Assembly (NCBI RefSeq): GCF_000006405.1
Contig: NW_003210480.1
Span: forward strand, 45,992-109,991
Source: Perkinsus marinus ATCC 50983
Lineage: Eukaryota; Perkinsozoa; Perkinsida; Perkinsidae
DNA: 64,000 nt
Direction of reading: 5' to 3'
This document shows, piece after piece, positions 10,594 to 19,609 of this stretch. Each line of letters starts with the position of its first letter. The stretch's first letter is position 1. Made by a program: the position numbers and the translations under genes. The notes beneath the pieces are model-generated. The model did not search any database, had not been told where the DNA came from, and saw nothing but the letters and a program-made list of their open reading frames with translations.

Positions 10594-11556
10594 TCATGCG
10601 AATACAGGATCAAGACATACAACAGAATGGTTTTTCCGCACGAACCATAAGCAGCCCTTGTTACTAACAAAAAATATGCAGAAATTAATACGTGGAAGTG
10701 GCACACGAATAGAAACAATATTCTGACGGAGGTCTATGATGGACACAGTAAGCGTCTTCGATCCGCGGTGATAGCCAATTATGAAGCACTGATCTCTCTC
10801 GTTATCAACGTCAAGGTCACGACCATATACATCCAACTTGACAACTTCGCTTAGGACGTTCCTAGGGCTAGAAATGGCGTTTAGAACAGAGTCATTCGTC
10901 TCCCGCTGGAGTAGGAGGATTTGAGACTTCTTTTCGCTTTCGTACACACACAGTCCTTCTGCTGGACGCTGACTGCAGTCAATAACAGTGCTCGCTGATC
11001 CATTTTGATCGATACGAATCACGGATTCACCTTGCGATGAGAGGCCATAGAAACAACCATCATAAGAAGAGAAGACGGGTTTGAAGAGAAAAGCAGTGGT
11101 CCTTCCAGGAGTCCATGAGGGCAGCAACCCCCCGTTCCGTGGCCCGTCGCGTGACCAGTTCGATAACCGCCACATGCCCCCAGTGCTCGGTTCGATGCCG
11201 ATTAGTTGTCGACTTTTGCTATCACATGCCAGACGAAACAGAGTACCCACTCTGAGGGTTCTGTGTGCATTAAGATTGTTGTTTGAGGTGAGTTCGAGGA
11301 GGACACATTCATAGAAGCTAATGGCTCGCAATATGAGCAGACCAGAACCATCTGCTAGTCGGCAACAGGACCAGGGGAGAATGTCGGTGGCGACGATTCT
11401 AGGGACGGTAAAAGCCTCCAGTCGAGGCAACAGTAAATCCCAAATGTCCAAGAGACAATCAGTCGGCAAAAATCCTCCATAGCGCGTAACGAGTGTTTGG
11501 ATAATTAGTGCTGATCGCTGCCTGTTGCCGTGAAATGCGGGAGACATTCTGTTCAT
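10594..11556 (-). CDS. Unnamed ~320-aa repeat-fold family, member C
   Basis: An intact 320-codon frame from ATG at 11556. I do not recognise a named family. The N-terminus (residues about 25-50) has FLPTDCLLDIWDLLLPRL, faintly like the first helix of an F-box but too little to call. After it come DGSGLLILR, a GGMWRLSNW block, CFYGLSSQGESVIRIDQ, SQILLLQRETNDSV, DLDVDNERDQCFIIGYH, TLTVSIIDLRQNIV and a C-terminal CLWFVRKNHSVV block. Alternating short strands and Trp/Tyr-Gly turns suggest a beta-propeller-like fold, by inference. There is no signal peptide and no introns. Close paralogs are members B and D; the gene belongs to the tandem partial duplicate whose GH99 partner is reduced to an N-terminal scrap. 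Confidence 0.75.
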   Translation of the reverse strand: MNRMSPAFHGNRQRSALIIQTLVTRYGGFLPTDCLLDIWDLLLPRLEAFTVPRIVATDILPWSCCRLADGSGLLILRAISFYECVLLELTSNNNLNAHRTLRVGTLFRLACDSKSRQLIGIEPSTGGMWRLSNWSRDGPRNGGLLPSWTPGRTTAFLFKPVFSSYDGCFYGLSSQGESVIRIDQNGSASTVIDCSQRPAEGLCVYESEKKSQILLLQRETNDSVLNAISSPRNVLSEVVKLDVYGRDLDVDNERDQCFIIGYHRGSKTLTVSIIDLRQNIVSIRVPLPRINFCIFFVSNKGCLWFVRKNHSVVCLDPVFA

Positions 11557-12287
11557 GAGCCAACTACACGAGCAAAAAATTCAGCATCTATTTCATGGCT
11601 ATTTCTGGTACATCCCTGAATGGGTTCTCCCGAAATGCATATCTACTCAAGTGGTTATGTTTGAAGCGAGCTCAACCTCTTAGGTTTTCTGGTCACTTCA
11701 TACCCTTTCAAAGTGACAGTTGAAGAACCCAAGTACTTGACGAGAAACTTTGATCTTCCGAATTCGGCCAAGGAAAAGATACGCTCCTCAATGAACTTGG
11801 GTTACTCTAGCCCAACTTGATAGAAATGATTTGGTAACGACTTTACTTGAGTTAGATAGAATCATCAAACATAACGTAGTTTTCTCTTATGATCTTAGCA
11901 GGATACTCAGCGCAACAGGCTGCAAACATAAGAAAATACAAAACTACTTATATCCTTGCAAGTGTCTATACACGTATACTGAGAACTACGAAGAGATTAG
12001 ATGACGACATGTTTGTGGGAGCATACAATAGCCACTCACTGTGCGATGTGAGAGACAGAAAAGGCTCTGCCCGAATTTAGCCAAACCCGATTTTAACCAA
12101 CTAAAAACCGCGCGCCATTATAATCTATTAATATATATATTAGCATTATTTTACCCAATCGCTTGGGGAACGTTTAAGCAATAACAGGTAGCCATGGAGA
12201 ACACTCAAAAACTTTTTGTTATGTAGAGTGTATGGTTCAGTGGTTAAGTTTCGTGTTTGTAAGTGCTACGGTATAGGATACGAACCT
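11557..12287. other. Duplicated flank, then AT-rich DNA with a tRNA-like motif
   Basis: 11557-12065 repeats the flank of the other family genes. Homology stops at about 12063. The rest is AT-rich and may be the outer part of the older retroelement's 3' end. At 12233-12287 there is an A-box-like TGGTTCAGTGG and a degenerate T-arm (GGATACGAACCT). No cloverleaf forms, so it is not called as a tRNA. 12284-12287 (ACCT) is the left target-site duplication of the adjacent retrotransposon. Confidence 0.55.
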
Positions 12288-12443
12288 TGTGCTGATCTTC
12301 GTGGGTGGACATGTGTTATAGAACTCAAATCCCCAGAGTTGGGTGAAGATCTCAATAGTATTAATTAGTGATGACTGATTAGCAGCCGTTTCATTATCAT
12401 CATGGGCGTGCGGTACGATAGATACTTGGGCGATCTGAGGACA
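12288..12443 (-). repeat. 3' LTR of Bel/Pao-type element 1 (156 bp)
   Basis: Identical by eye to 19066-19221. Read on the minus strand it begins TGTCCTC and ends CAGCACA, the TG...CA boundary expected of an LTR. ACCT lies immediately outside both LTRs (12284-12287 and 19222-19225), a 4-bp target-site duplication. No polypurine tract is visible just inside this LTR. Confidence 0.92.
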
Positions 12444-12607
12444 CTGGGGCGCCGGTTTGTTGCTACTAGTTGCAACAGAGAGGGATAGAAATATATCAGA
12501 CAAAACGGAATTGAATATATACTTATTATGTGCCGAAAGTGTGAACATCGCCCTAACACCAATCAAACGTGATGCTTATGATCGATCGGGAAATAGACAA
12601 GTGCACC

Positions 12608-15600
12608 CTATGTCACGACACTGAAAGGAAGCGTCCCTGAACTCATCATATATATATGTTCCGGAACTTCGCACCAGATGTTACACGTGTCACAGGCAAT
12701 CCACAGCCCAGTAGATAGATGAAGGGGAACGACCGATCTCTGGATTTCCGGCAGATGAGTGGTCTCGTTCTCACCGAGGAAGTGTCGTGGTGGTGACAGC
12801 TGTGGAGGGTTTACCACCGAGTGGTCCTCCGGGCCAGAATTGCCACTAGCTGGGCTGCTCTTAACCTCCAACTTCTTGAAGTCCTCGAGAAGCTCCATCG
12901 AGAGATGTGCAAGCTTCACACGGGAGAGATGTACCTTGCCCATAGGCTTTCCAGATAGACTTTCGATCTCGGCGATCTGGTCAGAGCTGGTAGGAGCCTT
13001 GTAAAGTACAGGACCGACCCATCGGGGAGACAACTTGGAAAAGCCCGTACTGGCCTTAATCCAGAGTGGTGTACCAGCTTTTAGAAGGGTGCTCTGGTGC
13101 CGTCGTCGGTGTTTGCCAACAACCTTCAACTGATTCTCGTAGAGAGTGGCATCGAGGTGCCGATGAAACTCGTCCATCGCGGCGTGGAAGGCATCTCGTC
13201 GATCTTTCAGAAGGGCTTGGTATGTAGTCGCCGAATGCAAGGGAAAGTCACCACTCTCACTTTCGAGCTTGTTGACAAAGATCTGAAGCTGCTGGTTCGG
13301 ACGGTAACCAGAACATTTGGGGGGCATCTGTGGATTGTAGGTGAAGGTTAAGTCATTGGGTGAATGATAGCCGAACTCTTCACATGCTGACTGGTTGAGG
13401 ACGAAGGCTACCGCTGGCAGTAGTTCATACCACGGAGTAGTTGGCATCGTGGGGTTGCGGCGCTTCTCCTCAAGTTGAATAGCTCGTATGCTCGACCACA
13501 CTTCTTTATGGACGCGTTCCATGTATGCCTGACGGAACGGCGCATAGCTTATACCAGGAAGAACCTTCAATCCCACAGAATGCGCGAAGGACATGACCTC
13601 AGCGCTACAAAACGACCGATCGGCGTCGCACGTGACGAATAGCGGGAAGCCGAAGGTCCAGCAGTAGGATTGCAGTAGGCGACGAGCAGACAAGGCACTC
13701 TTGTCAGGAGATAGTCCAAAGTAGTTGAAACGCCTCGACGGGTCATAAATGTGAAGAGCATATCGGGGTTGAGGATCCTGTCCTTGGTAGGGAGCCTGTT
13801 CCTTCTGACTCACTGGGCCCAGCCAAGCGATAACAATAAAGTTGTTCGCACCGAAGTCGCGAGATAACAACTTGGGAGCGGTGTCAGGGAAACTCCCTGT
13901 GCCCTTGGCCATCTGACACGCCGGACAACTCTTGCAGAACGACCTCACATACGTGGAGAGATTCTTCCAATAGTAGCGAGAGAGCATGTAATGGTACATG
14001 TATTTACTTGGTCTATGACAGAAGAATACATGGACCATGCTCAGTACTCGATTGCGGGCCTCGGATGGGATATATAGGGCTCCATCTGACTGTGAGGCAA
14101 TGTGACCGACCTTGAGCCGCAGCACTGCCTGACCATCCTCTGACTGGACTTCGAACGTAGCCTTCAACCTCGCACGTTCGTCCTTAGGCACATCCTTGAC
14201 AAGGGACTCAAGCAAAGCTTTGTCAAAGTTCGAGTCGTCCCCAGTGACGATACGTCGACAGACTGCTGTGAATGCGTCCTTCTGCTGAAGACTCACGACA
14301 TAAGAATAGATGTCACTCTCAGTGTCAGCGTCAGGGCTGGCTGCAAGAAAGACTACGGCGTCTTGACCAGGGTTGTCGAATAGCTGTGCCTCGGTGCCGA
14401 GGTCAGCGTGGCTCAGCGTGCAACAGACATGGTCGACCTCCCTCGAAGCCTCGTGTTGGGACCGTACCATTTCAACCCACTGCTGTGCAGCACCACGATC
14501 AAGGAGGTGAGGGTCGATACCACGTGAGTAGGGGTCTGCCAAGTTGTGGGAACTCGGACAGTGTATGAGATGGGTATGCCCAACACCATTAGGGCCAATA
14601 GCACATACAATTTGACGGATAAGTCGCACAATACGATTGGTGATATTCCACTCCCAGGAAGTCCATCCCTTCGGGAGCTTCTTTGCCGCCTGACCATCCT
14701 CCATTCGCATAACCTTCTCGACTCTGGCCTTGACAATAGTGGAGTCGGTGCATAGATAATAGTGCCGATGTAGCGAATGGGGAAAATATTGCATATGTGC
14801 GCAGAATACTTGCAGTCCCCATAAAAAGGCTGAGGATTCCTTCCTGACGATGGAGTAGGAGCTCGAGGGGAGAGGCGGAAGACGAGCTGAACACAGATAC
14901 GGGTTGCCGACATCTGTGCCCGCGATCACCATTCCGTAGCCCGACATAGCCGCATCCGTATAGAGAAATACTGCCTCGCTTACGTCAACATATCTCGGGA
15001 CACTGCACGTGGTGACAGTCTCGTTGTAGAGATGGAGTAAGGAGCATGCTTGATCGCGGTCTCCAGGTGACAATCTGGAGTCCATTTGCAATCCTGCCAC
15101 AAAGCAGCACCGTAAAATTTTCTTGAGCTTAAGAAGTATCCACGACGCATGGCCCAGGACGTCATAACAGGTGTGGACAGCGGATAAGAGGCCTCGTACA
15201 GTTAACGTCTCGCTAGCATACAATGACGTGTCAACAGGTCTAGGGAGGAACTCATCTTTGGCCGTCCATATAATACCCAGGCCTTCGGCAACTGTAGGGT
15301 CCCAACTTCGCTTAGTCTTCTTTTCCGAGAAGTGCTGGCCTCTGGACTTGGTCACCTGGCCATCCTCGTCGTACATGGTCTCGGCCTCACGCTGGGAATC
15401 CGCTGCCACAACATAGTCATCCATGTAACGGCCCCTGGCACTGTGATTTAAGTACGAGTGGGTACACAGGGCGATGCGCTTCTCCATAGTGTTCTTGAGC
15501 AAATCATCACCGTCTTCTGCCGTTGTCGCCGTAGAAGATGCTACCCAGCTCGAAGATCCTCGGAGTAACCGTAGATTAGCATCCTCGACCTTAAGAACGG

Positions 15601-18600
15601 CTCGTCGCAGGGTTCTGGCGGCCTCACTCGGTCTCTGGAGAGAGAGCTCCTTAGGATGAAGACCGTGTCGTTCTTCAGGTGTTGCCAGGCAGGCTCCGTC
15701 CAGAGCCAGCTTGATGGGATAGGCTTCAGGGTCGTCTAATCTCCCGGTTAGTCGTGCTGCCGTTCTCTCATTCGATTCGGCAATCATGATGCTGCCAGAG
15801 AGCTGCAGCACAGCCGGAGAACCAGATATGCCCATTGCTGGACCCAGAAACTGGAAGTACCGATAAGTAGGGGCGTCTTCGTGGCCTTCAATGTTGGCTA
15901 AGACAAATGCCATGGTGAGCATTGTACGCTCTGGAACTCGGCAGTTGAGAAATGCGGCCTTTAGGTCGGCCCAAATACAGTACTTGTAAAGCCGACTATA
16001 AGCGACACACTCCCATGTACCACGATCTATGTTGACGCCTGCCTTCTGCGCTTGATTACCGACTCTCCAGTCGAAGACGGGTCTCACCGCTGTGCATCTC
16101 CCAACCTCACCATCTGGAGTTTTCTTGCCCTTGATCACCGGGAAATGGGGAGTGAAGTAGGCTTGATCTGTAGGAGCTTCAAGCGGTTGGATATATCCGC
16201 GCGATAAGTACTCTTCAAAGGTGTTGGTGTAAGCGGATAGAAGACCTCGGCGCTTCAAGGACTTGGCGAGCTTATAGGCATGACTCTTGGCGAACGTCAG
16301 GTTCCCATCTGTAGGTGTCAGGCGATCACTGTCCTCATACCAGCTGAAGTCGTGGAGGAATCTGGTACACGAGACGCTCAACATCCCATCCGAATCCAAT
16401 TGTAGCTCATCAGCGTATGTGCCTCGGAAGCTACAGTGTGGATTGTCAAGAGCTCGTTCGAGTGGGAGAGCCTCCTTGAGGTCGAGCTTGTTGCTGAGAA
16501 GCGGCAGATTACCGGCTGCAGTAGCATATAGCTCGAAGCTATAGTCATGATCAAGACCACATTCTGTGAAGGTCGAGTCAGCCACGGCTCCCAGGAAGTT
16601 GACAGTGTCGAAGATGCAAAGTTGTGTGTCGCACTCCATGCTGGACACACAAGCGATGATGTCATCGGTGTCGGCTCTTGGGAGTTCTTGGGGGCGTGTC
16701 TCCTCTTCACGGACCAGTGCTTGCTCGGGGTCAACGCCGCTATACGCGTGTACACCAGAAGCGTCGAAGGTCATGCCGATGCGGAGAGTCTTCAGGCCCT
16801 CAACACCAAGCAGCATAGTCGGAAGCAGGGTCTCCGGGCAAAGAAATCGAAGTCTGTGGACGTCATGTGGCCTCTTGGGGGAGCTGACTGAGACGATCGC
16901 CACTCTGTTAGTGGGCATCATCTCACCTGATACCCCCACCGCTTGTATAGCATGCTCGCCTTCTGGTTTGAGCCACTGGACACAAGACCCAAGTGCCTCT
17001 AGGATGGCTGGCTGGGCGTAGTTGTACCCTGCTCCCGAATCCAGTACGGCTTTCACCGTTTTGGCATGGGGACTCTGACCGATGACAAGTTCCGTGCAGA
17101 CCGGACCGGAGCGGTTAAAATGTAGGGTGTCGTGCTCTATCTGGCCGACGTGGAAGGTCATGCTCAACGAGGAAGGATCTTCGAGGGCAACGAGTGGTAG
17201 ATCTGGGCTGAACACCACATTCGTGGCGTTGCCCTTATTGCCAGGACCTTTTTTATGCTCGCCCTTCCTGATATCCACTAGGGAGTAGGGGCACATACCA
17301 GACCGATGATCCTTGGACTCGCACCTTTCACAGCTCAGGGAACCGGCCTTCTCAAGCTTGCAGCTCGACACGGGATGTCGAAAGCTTCCACATTTACAGC
17401 GACGATTCTCCTTGTGAGGACGTTCTTCGTCGCAGGCCACAGTCTGGTGCTCGCTGCTGAAACACCGGAAACAAGTGGCCTTTACGCGAGGACGATGTTC
17501 TGAGGGACTCTCCTTCGTTACCGGTGGCTCCTTAAGAGCTACTGTTGTGGCAGCTAGGGACGGTGCTACCGCATTTACCGAGGTAGAGGAGGACGTTGAT
17601 GTCGCTACCTGGAACGTCGCTGGCCACCGTGTCGGCTGCGATGGAGCATCAGTTCCCGGTTGACGGAGATGTCCCAGCGAAAGAGCCTTCTCTTTGACCC
17701 TTCTGATGGCTTCTTGAATGTCCTCATAGGAGATGGTGTCGATACATTTCTTCAGAGATGAAGACAGGATCGTTCCCACAGTTTCATACCACCATGCGTT
17801 ATATGGGCTGTTCAAGTTGTTCCGGACAGCCGCATTGATGTGAAAGGCATGTATCTGCGCACCTGAACCGTTTCCCTCGTAAGCCAACTCCAGTAGGGCT
17901 CGACGAATACCATCCAGATAAGTAAATATGTCAGCCTGACCTTGTTTCTCACCGAGAACCTTCTGTATGAGAGCAGTTATATGGACCGTCCTACTGTGGA
18001 ACTTGTTCAAGTATGCGATTGTAGCTGACCAGAGTTCGCGGTGGTAGGTGTAAGTCCTCGTGTCTTTGCCAACTGTTGCCTCTCTGGTGGCTGCTCGTTT
18101 GATCTCTTCTGATAGATCTCCCGAGATGGCGCTGGCATGGAACGCTCTGACTGCCTCTGGATGGTCGATAGTTCGCCATTCTTGCTCTACATGCTTACTC
18201 CATTCCCTCAACAAAGTGGTCAATGCTAGACGGGAATCTTCTCCACCGATGAATGGCTGATGGCCTTTTCTGCGCCAGCTGTTGCCAAGGTCTGTTGTCC
18301 CCTTGAGGATGACTCTCAGCTCCGACTCGTTGATCCTATCCGATGGGACCACCATAGAGTTAGGCACATTGTAAGGGTAACTGTAGTCTTGAAGTGTTGG
18401 TTGTTTAGAGTCAACAGGGCGATAACCAGAGTAGGGTGGTTGATAAACCGGAGGTGGAGCTACATGTCTGAAATGTGTGTGTAGTCCGCCTGAATAGGTA
18501 TCTGTATACCGGTAGGTTGCTCTCTCTGGCAAATGCTCCTCTTCTCTGTTCTGATGAAGTGACGGGGCATAGCTTAGATGTTGTTGATGGAGTTGTTGAG

Positions 18601-19090
18601 GGACATCGGCCTCGTAAGTTTCTCTTCGGATGCCACCGGGGTAGAACACACCATAGTCAGAAGGTGAATCTGGCGGAAGGTTACCCTTGTGGTATTGATC
18701 CTCTCTAGATCTTCTTGCCGGGATGGTCTCTCTAGGGGATTGACCACTGCGGGGGGCGAGATGATCTGGTCTTAGAGAACGTTGTTGTGGAACATAGCCG
18801 GGGAACGAATAGAAGTCGCGCCAAGGAGGAGGTTGCTCTTGGCCTTGATCTCCATCGTCTTCTGGTTGGGCTCGTCCATATGGCCGAAGCTCTCGCGGTA
18901 GGTTCAGCGGTGGTGGAGAGGGAGGTCTTCCAGCTAGTCGACGCGACGCTCGGCGGGGGTCATCGGCCAAAGGTGCCTCTAGATTGGCTGGGTCTTCACT
19001 CCGGTTTCCTCCAGCTTCGGGTGCTATGGGGCCACCGTTGTCGCCTTGTTGATTTCTCGGATGATTGTGCTGATCTTCGTGGGTGGACAT
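12608..19090 (-). CDS. Gag-Pol polyprotein of Bel/Pao-type element 1
   Basis: An uninterrupted 2160-aa frame. Residues 1-250 are Pro/Arg-rich and probably disordered. About 270-480 is a capsid-like gag region, and 540-600 holds zinc-knuckle-like Cys/His clusters. The aspartic protease motif is LDSGAG (683-688). Reverse transcriptase has DLKAAF (1042) and YMDD (1222-1225). RNase H has YTDA (1378), RKES and CTDS. The CYDVLGHASWILLKL block (1308-1322) is a Bel/Pao-type connection segment. Integrase has an HHCC zinc finger (about 1687-1725), then AWLGP, CDADRSF and YMERV. The first catalytic Asp of integrase, expected before x-x-G-P, is Ala (GCT, about residue 1755). The ATG at 19090 lies inside the 5' LTR, so the first nine codons are LTR sequence. 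Some 115 residues separate the SPAVLQ and YMDD motifs, an unusually long insertion. Confidence 0.9.
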   Translation of the reverse strand: MSTHEDQHNHPRNQQGDNGGPIAPEAGGNRSEDPANLEAPLADDPRRASRRLAGRPPSPPPLNLPRELRPYGRAQPEDDGDQGQEQPPPWRDFYSFPGYVPQQRSLRPDHLAPRSGQSPRETIPARRSREDQYHKGNLPPDSPSDYGVFYPGGIRRETYEADVPQQLHQQHLSYAPSLHQNREEEHLPERATYRYTDTYSGGLHTHFRHVAPPPVYQPPYSGYRPVDSKQPTLQDYSYPYNVPNSMVVPSDRINESELRVILKGTTDLGNSWRRKGHQPFIGGEDSRLALTTLLREWSKHVEQEWRTIDHPEAVRAFHASAISGDLSEEIKRAATREATVGKDTRTYTYHRELWSATIAYLNKFHSRTVHITALIQKVLGEKQGQADIFTYLDGIRRALLELAYEGNGSGAQIHAFHINAAVRNNLNSPYNAWWYETVGTILSSSLKKCIDTISYEDIQEAIRRVKEKALSLGHLRQPGTDAPSQPTRWPATFQVATSTSSSTSVNAVAPSLAATTVALKEPPVTKESPSEHRPRVKATCFRCFSSEHQTVACDEERPHKENRRCKCGSFRHPVSSCKLEKAGSLSCERCESKDHRSGMCPYSLVDIRKGEHKKGPGNKGNATNVVFSPDLPLVALEDPSSLSMTFHVGQIEHDTLHFNRSGPVCTELVIGQSPHAKTVKAVLDSGAGYNYAQPAILEALGSCVQWLKPEGEHAIQAVGVSGEMMPTNRVAIVSVSSPKRPHDVHRLRFLCPETLLPTMLLGVEGLKTLRIGMTFDASGVHAYSGVDPEQALVREEETRPQELPRADTDDIIACVSSMECDTQLCIFDTVNFLGAVADSTFTECGLDHDYSFELYATAAGNLPLLSNKLDLKEALPLERALDNPHCSFRGTYADELQLDSDGMLSVSCTRFLHDFSWYEDSDRLTPTDGNLTFAKSHAYKLAKSLKRRGLLSAYTNTFEEYLSRGYIQPLEAPTDQAYFTPHFPVIKGKKTPDGEVGRCTAVRPVFDWRVGNQAQKAGVNIDRGTWECVAYSRLYKYCIWADLKAAFLNCRVPERTMLTMAFVLANIEGHEDAPTYRYFQFLGPAMGISGSPAVLQLSGSIMIAESNERTAARLTGRLDDPEAYPIKLALDGACLATPEERHGLHPKELSLQRPSEAARTLRRAVLKVEDANLRLLRGSSSWVASSTATTAEDGDDLLKNTMEKRIALCTHSYLNHSARGRYMDDYVVAADSQREAETMYDEDGQVTKSRGQHFSEKKTKRSWDPTVAEGLGIIWTAKDEFLPRPVDTSLYASETLTVRGLLSAVHTCYDVLGHASWILLKLKKILRCCFVAGLQMDSRLSPGDRDQACSLLHLYNETVTTCSVPRYVDVSEAVFLYTDAAMSGYGMVIAGTDVGNPYLCSARLPPLPSSSYSIVRKESSAFLWGLQVFCAHMQYFPHSLHRHYYLCTDSTIVKARVEKVMRMEDGQAAKKLPKGWTSWEWNITNRIVRLIRQIVCAIGPNGVGHTHLIHCPSSHNLADPYSRGIDPHLLDRGAAQQWVEMVRSQHEASREVDHVCCTLSHADLGTEAQLFDNPGQDAVVFLAASPDADTESDIYSYVVSLQQKDAFTAVCRRIVTGDDSNFDKALLESLVKDVPKDERARLKATFEVQSEDGQAVLRLKVGHIASQSDGALYIPSEARNRVLSMVHVFFCHRPSKYMYHYMLSRYYWKNLSTYVRSFCKSCPACQMAKGTGSFPDTAPKLLSRDFGANNFIVIAWLGPVSQKEQAPYQGQDPQPRYALHIYDPSRRFNYFGLSPDKSALSARRLLQSYCWTFGFPLFVTCDADRSFCSAEVMSFAHSVGLKVLPGISYAPFRQAYMERVHKEVWSSIRAIQLEEKRRNPTMPTTPWYELLPAVAFVLNQSACEEFGYHSPNDLTFTYNPQMPPKCSGYRPNQQLQIFVNKLESESGDFPLHSATTYQALLKDRRDAFHAAMDEFHRHLDATLYENQLKVVGKHRRRHQSTLLKAGTPLWIKASTGFSKLSPRWVGPVLYKAPTSSDQIAEIESLSGKPMGKVHLSRVKLAHLSMELLEDFKKLEVKSSPASGNSGPEDHSVVNPPQLSPPRHFLGENETTHLPEIQRSVVPLHLSTGLWIACDTCNIWCEVPEHIYMMSSGTLPFSVVT

Positions 19091-19221
19091 GTGTTATAGA
19101 ACTCAAATCCCCAGAGTTGGGTGAAGATCTCAATAGTATTAATTAGTGATGACTGATTAGCAGCCGTTTCATTATCATCATGGGCGTGCGGTACGATAGA
19201 TACTTGGGCGATCTGAGGACA
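19066..19221 (-). repeat. 5' LTR of Bel/Pao-type element 1 (156 bp)
   Basis: Identical to 12288-12443 as far as I can read. It contains the gag ATG (19088-19090), so transcription must start within the roughly 130 bp upstream of it for this ATG to be used. The ACCT target-site duplication follows at 19222-19225. Confidence 0.92.
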
Positions 19222-19225
19222 ACCT

Positions 19226-19540
19226 AAGCAATATACTTTTAATTATTTCAGAGCTTAAATTGGGTGTCGTGTTCCAAACCAATCCACTGGTAGAACACAA
19301 GGTAGATATTTACTTATAAGAATAGAGTGTATAATAGAGTAGTCAGAGAGCCTCCGAGAGCTTGGAGACAGAGTGGTTACCGTGAACACGTACACGTACA
19401 CGTTTGCGTATACACGTTTGAACTCACGTCCACAGCGTTTAGCTATAATCTATAGCTAAAAGATACTGGAGTACTTATTATATGAAAGGATACGAAAACT
19501 CAAGATAGAGCAAGGTAGCAAGAGGGAGTGGATTACCACA
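19226..19540 (-). repeat. Putative 3' LTR portion of retroelement 2
   Basis: On the minus strand, a purine run GGCGGGAGGA (19550-19541) is followed directly by TGTGGTAATC, matching the polypurine-tract/LTR-start pattern. The sequence then continues to 19226, where element 1 is inserted, and probably resumes at 12287 leftward. No 5' LTR remains for comparison, so the extent is uncertain. Confidence 0.45.
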
Positions 19541-19609
19541 TCCTCCCGCCCAGCAATTGCATAACTTAATAATAGGAGTACTAAGTATAATGCAAGATAA
19601 CATAAAAAA

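Larger units (their letters stand above)
12288..19221 (-). mobile_element. Bel/Pao-type LTR retrotransposon, element 1, structurally complete
   Basis: A 6.9-kb element with identical 156-bp LTRs, matching ACCT flanks and a single open frame covering gag and pol. Identical LTRs imply a recent insertion. It interrupts DNA that continues from 12287 to 19226, probably the 3' end of the older element 2, so the two are nested. Two unusual points are that no canonical TGG primer-binding site follows the 5' LTR, and that the gag start codon lies within the LTR. Confidence 0.9.

Noticed and set aside
12444-12465. CTGGGGCGCCGG directly beside the left LTR, resembling a plus-strand primer-binding site
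   Set aside because: Element 1 encodes gag-pol on the minus strand, so a primer site would belong next to the other LTR. The match is probably chance.
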